From: Aurifilum marmelostoma
Taxonomy: Eukaryota > Ascomycota > Sordariomycetes > Diaporthales > Cryphonectriaceae
Reading direction: 5' to 3'
Assembly: GCA_027559495.1 (NCBI GenBank)
Contig: JAMXSV010000026.1
Coordinates: forward strand, 1,302,001 to 1,366,000
DNA: 64,000 nt
Shown here: piece by piece, positions 57,866 through 64,000 of the stretch
Layout: each line of letters opens with the position of its first letter
How positions within the stretch are numbered: the first letter of the stretch is position 1
Translations under genes and position numbers: made by a program
Notes under the pieces: model-generated
Told to the model about the DNA's origin: nothing
Seen by the model: the letters and a program-made list of their open reading frames with translations, nothing else
Database searches by the model: none

Positions 57866-58473
57866 TCACTTGAGCTCGTTCTCACCAGACTTGTGGACAC
57901 CATGCGCATTACTGACATTCGTCAGACCGCTGCAGTTCGTGCAATTGCTGCAATTGACCATGTTCTGAGACGTAAAGGCTATTCGTCAGCCTTCATCTAC
58001 TTCCCAAATTGTTGACGGCAGAAACGAAGAAAATTCTTCAAGTCACTCAGCGTACCTGGCAGTCTTCGAGATTGCTGCTGTTCTTGCAGTTCTATGATCA
58101 AAAGCTGATCGTTAGGCCAACATGCCTATGAAGAGGATAAGGGTATTCAGGTCTGAGGCCAGTGGCACTTACGGTGCAGCCCACACAGTTGCTACAACTG
58201 TTGAGCTTCTCGGAATTGGTACCTAGGAAGGCATGTAAGCTCAAATCAAGCACAAGGCACAATTCTTTCCTGAGATATAATATATACGGCGAGGATGGGA
58301 GAAGGAGTAGGTGTCACTGAACCCAGAGAGAAGAGATCTCTTGCAACTTCGTACAAGTACAGACGGGTAGGTGGGCTAAACCAGTGTCATAACTTACAAT
58401 TACTACTATTCCGACAGTCATAGCAGTCGGTCATGTTTGAGCAGTCGGTATTGCCGTTCTCGTCGGTACCCAT
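57866..58473 (-). CDS. Small Cys-rich N-C repeat protein
   Basis: Four exons on the minus strand, reconstructed by reading splice sites: 58473-58398, 58222-58173, 58091-58056 and 57964-57866, giving 86 residues. Donors are GTAAGT, GTAAGT and GTACGC; acceptors are CTAG, ATAG and TCAG; all junctions keep the frame (phases 1, 0, 0). The protein has 14 cysteines, spaced mainly as C-x2-C and C-x2-C-x2-C with Asn or Ser before Cys (NSCSNCVGCTNC, VNCSNCTNCSGLTN). Every exon carries some of them. There is no signal peptide (start MGTDENGNTD), so an intracellular location is likely. The regular ladder could fold as a small beta-solenoid or bind metal. I do not recognise a named family. Coding nature is supported by the frame-preserving introns and the repeat running across all four exons. 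Confidence 0.7.
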
Positions 58474-61400
58474 GGTTACTGATATGGGGCGGATGTCTCG
58501 TACAGTTGCAATGCAGGGGAAGTAGTAGGTTTATGAAATAATTATCCGGGTGGGTGATGCTTTCTTACTCTTCTTGAGTCGTATGACTTAGGATTCACGG
58601 AGAACATTATGCAAAGTTCGTCGCACCGTGTTAATGTGGGAAGCGAGAACTTAATTAAATAACCTTCTTTGACTGCGCCTTGCCCTCGCCGCTCCTTTAA
58701 CCCGCCCCCAGCAGCACAAGGCGCGTACCCCGAATAGCTCATGCCCGTCTGACCAAAGTCGCGCACGATGACGAAATTAACATACCTACGGAACCCTGCA
58801 CTACCCTACCCGGACGCAACCCTCCGAGAAGTTGGTTGGTCTCGGAGGCTGGATTGGTTGGTGAGAATTTAGAGGCAAAGGTCCATTGCCTTATCAGGTC
58901 GGTTGATTGACTTGTTGGCAATCATTAACAATTGGAACGATGGGTCATACTTTCTCTCAGTGCTCGTCCTCGATGGACACGGCATGGGGCCAAGAACTGA
59001 TAGCAAGATCTATGCTTCTCAGTTTCCTATCGTGATTGGACCCAGCGCCAGACAATCTATGATGACAGCTAGTTGAAGGGCGGGTGTCGGTGAGGACTCT
59101 ACTCGCCAATCAAAGTCCTCTGTCCAAGTTCTTAACTGACATCTCTTTGGCAGGCAATTTCCTTCCTGCATGACCAAGATGAAGCCTCGGCAGCCCGCAT
59201 CGAATAGTCCGACTGCTCAGACACAGACCCTGTCATTGCATTATATCAGTGTGTCAGCAAGCTTCTGCATGGCGACTAGTACGGAAGCCTCGAGCACTTC
59301 CCTATGCTGTCACCGCAATCGCAGCCAGACGCTCGACTCAGGCCGTCATGACGCAAAGTTTCCAGTCTCATACAGATACCTATGGAAGGGTGTGGTGGCC
59401 AACCAAGGATCTGATCATCCAGACGATGATGGTATACAGAATCTCCAGTCATCAGAGCAAGGCCGCGACTACAACGTGGGGTTCCAAATGAATGAAAAGC
59501 GAAGGACAAACATTCTCAACCTGGCTGACAGCCTTGTTACCACAACCCTATGCGCCTGTGGGTAAGCGTTGCTGCTGTTCCCGGACTTAGACTTGATATG
59601 GGATGTGTTGTCGGCCTGTGTCTGGGGAAAGAATCACCATGCTATTAATTGGTTCTGAATACGTATCCGCCTGTGCGAATTCGTCACAACAATTGATCCC
59701 GCGGGTAAAGACATAACATCAATCCTACGGGACGCAAGATATGTGGCAGCTGATAACAAGAGACCCTAGCTACGGAACATAGGTCGATATATGGGATCTG
59801 CGGGTGGTACGATTGCTTCTGGATACTTCCAAACGTATATCGTCAGCAAACCCAAGCTGTTTCTATATGTGTCACATTGACCTCATTATCCAGACTGCAT
59901 ATAACCACCTCTGGCTGCAGCTAAGCAACCGCAGCAATAGTATAACAACATGGATACTGCTCGCTGTCCTACTGGAAATCTTCCTGAACCACCGATGTTC
60001 CCATATATGCACAAGCCATGTGATTTGACGCGATAGCTGTCGTATACAAATCACTCGTCGATGGCCTACCTAGGTACCGTCTCAGTGTGACGTCCTCATT
60101 GCTTGGTCCATGTATCTAAGGTGACCATTGTGCAGGTTCTAGAGGTTGCGATCGCGCCCCCAGCGTAAAGACCTGGCTACTAAGCTGATCGCACACGAGG
60201 GTCGTGATGCTCTATCGGTCTTGACTAGTTTGTTTGCGTTGCTGCTGTGGGGATAGCTTTTGCGATGAGCAGATGGACTTGTTAGCCCCAAGAAAAGCGA
60301 ACCAGATGCAAGGTGAACAGCAGAGGATAGTCCAAATGAGAGCTGATTCTTGCTTATCTTGTCGACCAATCTAGATCATTGATTCTGGTGCTGGATCTAG
60401 AGGATGACGCCCTTGTTGGCTCGGTTGTCCTGGCTTTGATTCCAAAATAGTACAACGACTTGCCTGTACAGCTTATCTAAGGGCACGCTGCTTGTGATGG
60501 CTACAGCGTCCATAGTTGTGGACATCAGGATGGCCCCTTTCCATCTCGTCTGGTCCATTCTGACAATACTTTGCTGGCTACTATGGTGCTGAGCTAGAAA
60601 TGTGCTTGCGTGTGGCTACCCTTTGATTGGTGATGTTGAGAGACAATGAAGTTTGCAAAGAAGCTTGCAAGCTCCTGTGAGTGGACGGTGTCGAATGGAC
60701 AAACAGGATATGCCCAGACCACAGATATCAACAGTATATATGCAGCAAATGTGCGATCTGCAGAGGTCAAGAAACCACAAGCCACCAACAAGTGCCAGAT
60801 GCTGCAATGCTCATACTGGGGGCAAGCCTCCCCTGTGGTCAGACCCTAAGCTCGAGGCGAGACGCTTTCACTAACAACAGCTTGAAGACAAAGATCAACA
60901 CTGGAACAAGAATCCAGACACCCACAACTGAAATTAGTCCTTCTCAGATGGGCCTGTCTGCAGGCAGCACCGACATGAGACTTTCCAAGGGTTCCTTCAC
61001 CGTGCAACAGAGAGAATATCCCATCACAGCCTGTGAGCCCTGCAACAGAGCCCAACCAGGCTTCAAAAGTCTCTATCAGTTCAGGCCTGACTGAATGGAC
61101 AAGCAGACTTGTTGCCTTCTTCCAACACAGCCATCCTCTCAGAGGAAAGTCTGATCTGCAAAGGACCATTTTACAGCAAAGATTTACAGCAAAGATGATT
61201 CGCAAGTATTGACCTAAAGACCTTAGCTTGTGGCTCTGGTAGGCACAAATTGTGCACCACATAAGAACAGCCTCCAGATGTCTCATCCTACGACGCCAAT
61301 AACAAAGACGTTGAAAATGATAAGACATGCCGAGGAACTTGGAGGAGAGTAAACTAGGGCTGTGACACACGGAAAGGCGGACGATCAAAGAATCGCCGAT

Positions 61401-63366
61401 GAGCCAAGGATCCCTCGTCTCTTCTGCTATTGTGGCTTCCGTCATCATAAAGGGAGGGGGTTTGATATCTGGGACCATGGGCTAAGTTCTGACATCGCGA
61501 CCTTGCAGATTATAAGGGACCCTTTCGAAAAAGAAGAGCTAGCGAGGTAGGATCGTCTTTTTCCCCCTTTGGCCTGGATCATAAAGAGAAACCAGCAAGG
61601 AAGGATCGCTAGGATTCTGCGCGGCGGTGAGTTCCTTTCCAGGTGGGACTTGCAGACCATGTCCGTCACATAATGTTTTGGGGGGAGGGAGGGGTGGGAG
61701 TCGATCAAGCTCGGCCGATGACCATGGCAACGCCGCGAGTTTGTACTCCAGGTTGAAGAGGAGGAGTAGGAGGGCGTTCGTAAAGAACGGCCGAGGTTGG
61801 AAGATTCCCTAAAAGAACAAAGGCACGACGAGCTGGCACATGATTCCTGTAGGCGCCTAATTACTGCGCAGTACATATTTCCTGGATGTCGCCCTGAACA
61901 AAGGAGGGAAAGCCTTTCGACGTTGACAATATCATCCGCCTCGGTTTGTTGGCTGTCTTGGGCATAGGCACCTCTAGTACAACTCTGCTGTGGTGCCTCA
62001 ACCTAGTAATCATGGCGAGAAAACAATGGCGGCCCAGACTTTAGCCTGTTGTACTTTCAAAACCGTTCACCCTGGAGCGTGGCGTCGCCTAAAGCAATGC
62101 GCGAAACTGCATCGTAAACCGAGAATCATCGGACCGATTTTGACCAGCTAGCAAAAACACCAAGAGCTGCACAGGGTGTTCCGGTGTTTCGAAGCAGCCA
62201 GCCCAAGAAAATCAGTTTTGCTGCGAGCCTCAATTTGTGGAAGGGGAGGCAGCCAAGCACTGGTTCATCCCCCCCCCCTCCTTGTTGTCTTGTCCAGTCG
62301 ACAGGGACATCATATAGGTTAAGATCGCTAGGGGAAAAGGCCAGGGGAAGAAAGGGTTGCCAGGAATACCAGTGACATTTTTTGAGGCCCGCAAAAAAAG
62401 GGAAAAGAGGTTGAGCCCTGTGGATGACCCGCACGGTTCCCCAGACATGCGGTAGAAGGACTCGGTATGATGTGGGGGGGGGGGGAGGAGGGTCTGGATG
62501 TTCACGCACGCCAGTCGCTATGTAAGTACATCTCCGTGCGGACATGCAAACCCTTTTTGGTGCAGGCCGACGGGTGGAAAACGGGTGTGTCAGACCGGTG
62601 GAACCCACAGACTGGGTGCGCACCCGCAGCCAGCAACGTCACACAGGAGACATGAACGGTTGTAAGAATTAAAAATAAATACAGAAATAACGGCCCACCC
62701 AGTAATAACATAGCAGGTGGCCGTGTGGTGGTGAGGAGAAAGAAGGGACCGAGTGCTTTGAGGAGCAGCAGGTTTGAAGCGAGTTGGTGAGGCAAGGTTT
62801 GCTGCGCTGAGGGTCCGGCTGTCGTGGTGGAGATTTTTCTTTTCTCCTTGCGGAGGGAGGAGGGTCGGAGTCTGGGTCAAATGAGAATGTTGACGACGCT
62901 GCTCTGCGGCGCATGCTTAAACAAATATGGTATGTGCACACGACGAGCATGCGACAGGTCATCTTCTGATAAAACACACACTTTGTTTGACGGCGTGCAA
63001 TGACTCTCTCTGCATTCATCATGCCTCACGTGCGTGTTGTTCAAGGATTTGATCCCAGACTTGGCGGTGGCACAATCATCTCTCAGATGTGAGAGGCCCT
63101 TCGGGAATCCCGGCAACGGACAGAACGTTCTGAGGGGAAACAATGACATATTTCCCTCTTCTGTTTGGGTATGGACCGTCAGGAGGGTTGTATCTGTGTC
63201 GGTCTGTCTATCAGTTGTCAGATCTAGAGCGGGATGAGACCTCATTCAAGCCATAGGGGAAGTGGACCCTGGATATTAAAAGGCATTTTATTTATGAACC
63301 TTGGAATCATGCTACTTCAGTGGTTGAGCGACAAGGAGACAGCAATAGGTTATTCAAGGTATTTCC

Positions 63367-63389
63367 TTTTTTTTTTAAAAAAAAAAAAA
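63367..63389. repeat. Abutting poly-T/poly-A (T10-A13)
   Basis: A T run directly joined to an A run; can form a hairpin. A similar junction occurs at 42433-42455. Confidence 0.9.
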
Positions 63390-63498
63390 CAACCAGTAGT
63401 GAGACTATACCTGTGATATCATATAATGAAGATAAGAGGAAGCGCAAAGAGATATTCTCACATTCCTACTGGCTATTGACAACATCTGTGTTTGAGGA

Positions 63499-63533
63499 TC
63501 TCTCTCTCTCTCTCTTTTTCTTTCTTTCTTTCT
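63499..63533. repeat. (TC)n then (TTTC)n microsatellite
   Basis: TC dinucleotides followed by TTTC tetranucleotides. Confidence 0.9.
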
Positions 63534-64000
63534 TGTCCTGGTGGTGATGCTACTGAACAGGTTTAGGTGGTTGAGTGGTGGTGACCCCACATTGTGAAAT
63601 TTACTGATTATATACCCTAGGGTACCTGAAGCAGCAGGGGTTTCCCTATCTGAGCACCGTGCTGCCAGGTACGCCGGGGTATCTCATCCTGCTACCAAGA
63701 CCCAGCTTGACAGCAGCTTGGGCAACTTAGCTGCTGTGCCAAGTGGGGCTCAGGTACTCGACACAAAAGGCTGGTCAAGGCTTGTTCGTCCAGCTGCGCT
63801 CTGGGATTCAATCCACAGTACTCGAAATACGTAGGCTGCCTGCATAGGCGTCCAGCTCAGGAAGTGCTCGACAGATCAGGAGAGAAAAGTTCAAAAATTT
63901 GTGTGGTACTTTTGTACAGGTGGCAGAGAAAAAACGATCAGACATGCATCATTTCTGTGGGCCACTGTGTTGGAAATGATGTACTTATACTATATAGTAT

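Larger units (their letters stand above)
58474..64000. other. Right-hand region without a supported gene
   Basis: The first few hundred bases are the promoter of the Cys-rich gene. The rest shows many short open frames on both strands. The longest, 61478-60846 on the minus strand (210 codons from an ATG), has no recognisable domain and unbiased codons, so I do not call it. A 131-codon frame lies at 59170-59565. Structure seen: a 14-bp tandem duplication TTTACAGCAAAGAT near 61172-61199, C and G runs at 62269-62280 and 62474-62487, abutting T/A runs at 63367-63389, and TC/TTTC repeats at 63499-63533. Confidence 0.45.

Noticed and set aside
61172..61199. Two tandem copies of a 14-bp sequence
   Set aside because: A simple local duplication with no flanking structure to suggest a mobile element.
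60846..61478. 210-codon minus-strand open frame beginning with ATG
   Set aside because: No recognisable domain, unbiased codons and high Cys/Trp/Arg scatter. Long enough to mention but not to call without transcript or homology support.

Overview
The window looks like nuclear DNA of a filamentous ascomycete, most likely a Sordariomycete. Genes have short introns of about 45-200 nt with fungal donors (GTATGT, GTAAGT, GTGAGT) and CTAAC/CTGAC-type branch sites. Neighbouring genes are functionally unrelated and transcribed singly. Several products belong to families typical of Pezizomycotina: a DUF6590 protein, an ent-kaurene-oxidase-like P450, a HERP-like ER protein and a HBN1/FRM2-type nitroreductase. 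I see no rRNA, tRNA, CRISPR array, phage or intact transposon.

Layout. 1-0.9 kb (+): 3' end of a ubiquitin-specific protease. 2.0-3.9 kb (-): three-exon cytochrome P450. 3.9-11.8 kb: a gene-poor block with at most one poorly resolved small membrane-protein gene near 5.5-6.4 kb. 11.8-13.7 kb (+): an FAD/NADPH reductase module without a flavodoxin domain. 15.5-16.4 kb (+): nitroreductase-like protein. 18.1-21.1 kb (-): transportin/Kap104. 23.5-24.0 kb (-): proteasome assembly chaperone 4. 24.8-26.2 kb (+): carnosine N-methyltransferase family. 27.0-28.0 kb (-): short-chain dehydrogenase with a frameshift. 29.2-31.6 kb (-): HERP/Usa1-like ubiquitin-domain membrane protein. 32.7-34.4 kb (+): mitochondrial phosphatidylserine decarboxylase. 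35.6-36.9 kb (+) and 40.6-42.3 kb (-): two unrecognised proteins. 44.7-46.6 kb (+): eight-exon DUF6590 gene. 48.7-52.1 kb (+): large F-box protein with two reading-frame anomalies, followed by diverged tandem repeats. 54.3-57.1 kb: head-to-head ribosomal protein uL22 (-) and fibrillarin (+). 57.9-58.5 kb (-): a tiny four-exon gene for a Cys-rich N-C repeat protein. 58.5-64 kb: no gene I can support.

The genes do not form a metabolic cluster. Protein quality control recurs (USP, proteasome chaperone, HERP-like ERAD protein, F-box protein), and ribosome biogenesis is represented by the uL22/fibrillarin pair sharing one 537-bp intergenic promoter region. Three genes carry single reading-frame breaks at or near C runs. 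This may be homopolymer error rather than biology, so those models should be checked against reads. The two most unusual items are the Cys-ladder micro-gene at 57.9-58.5 kb and the FNR-only reductase with a Cys-rich N-terminal extension.
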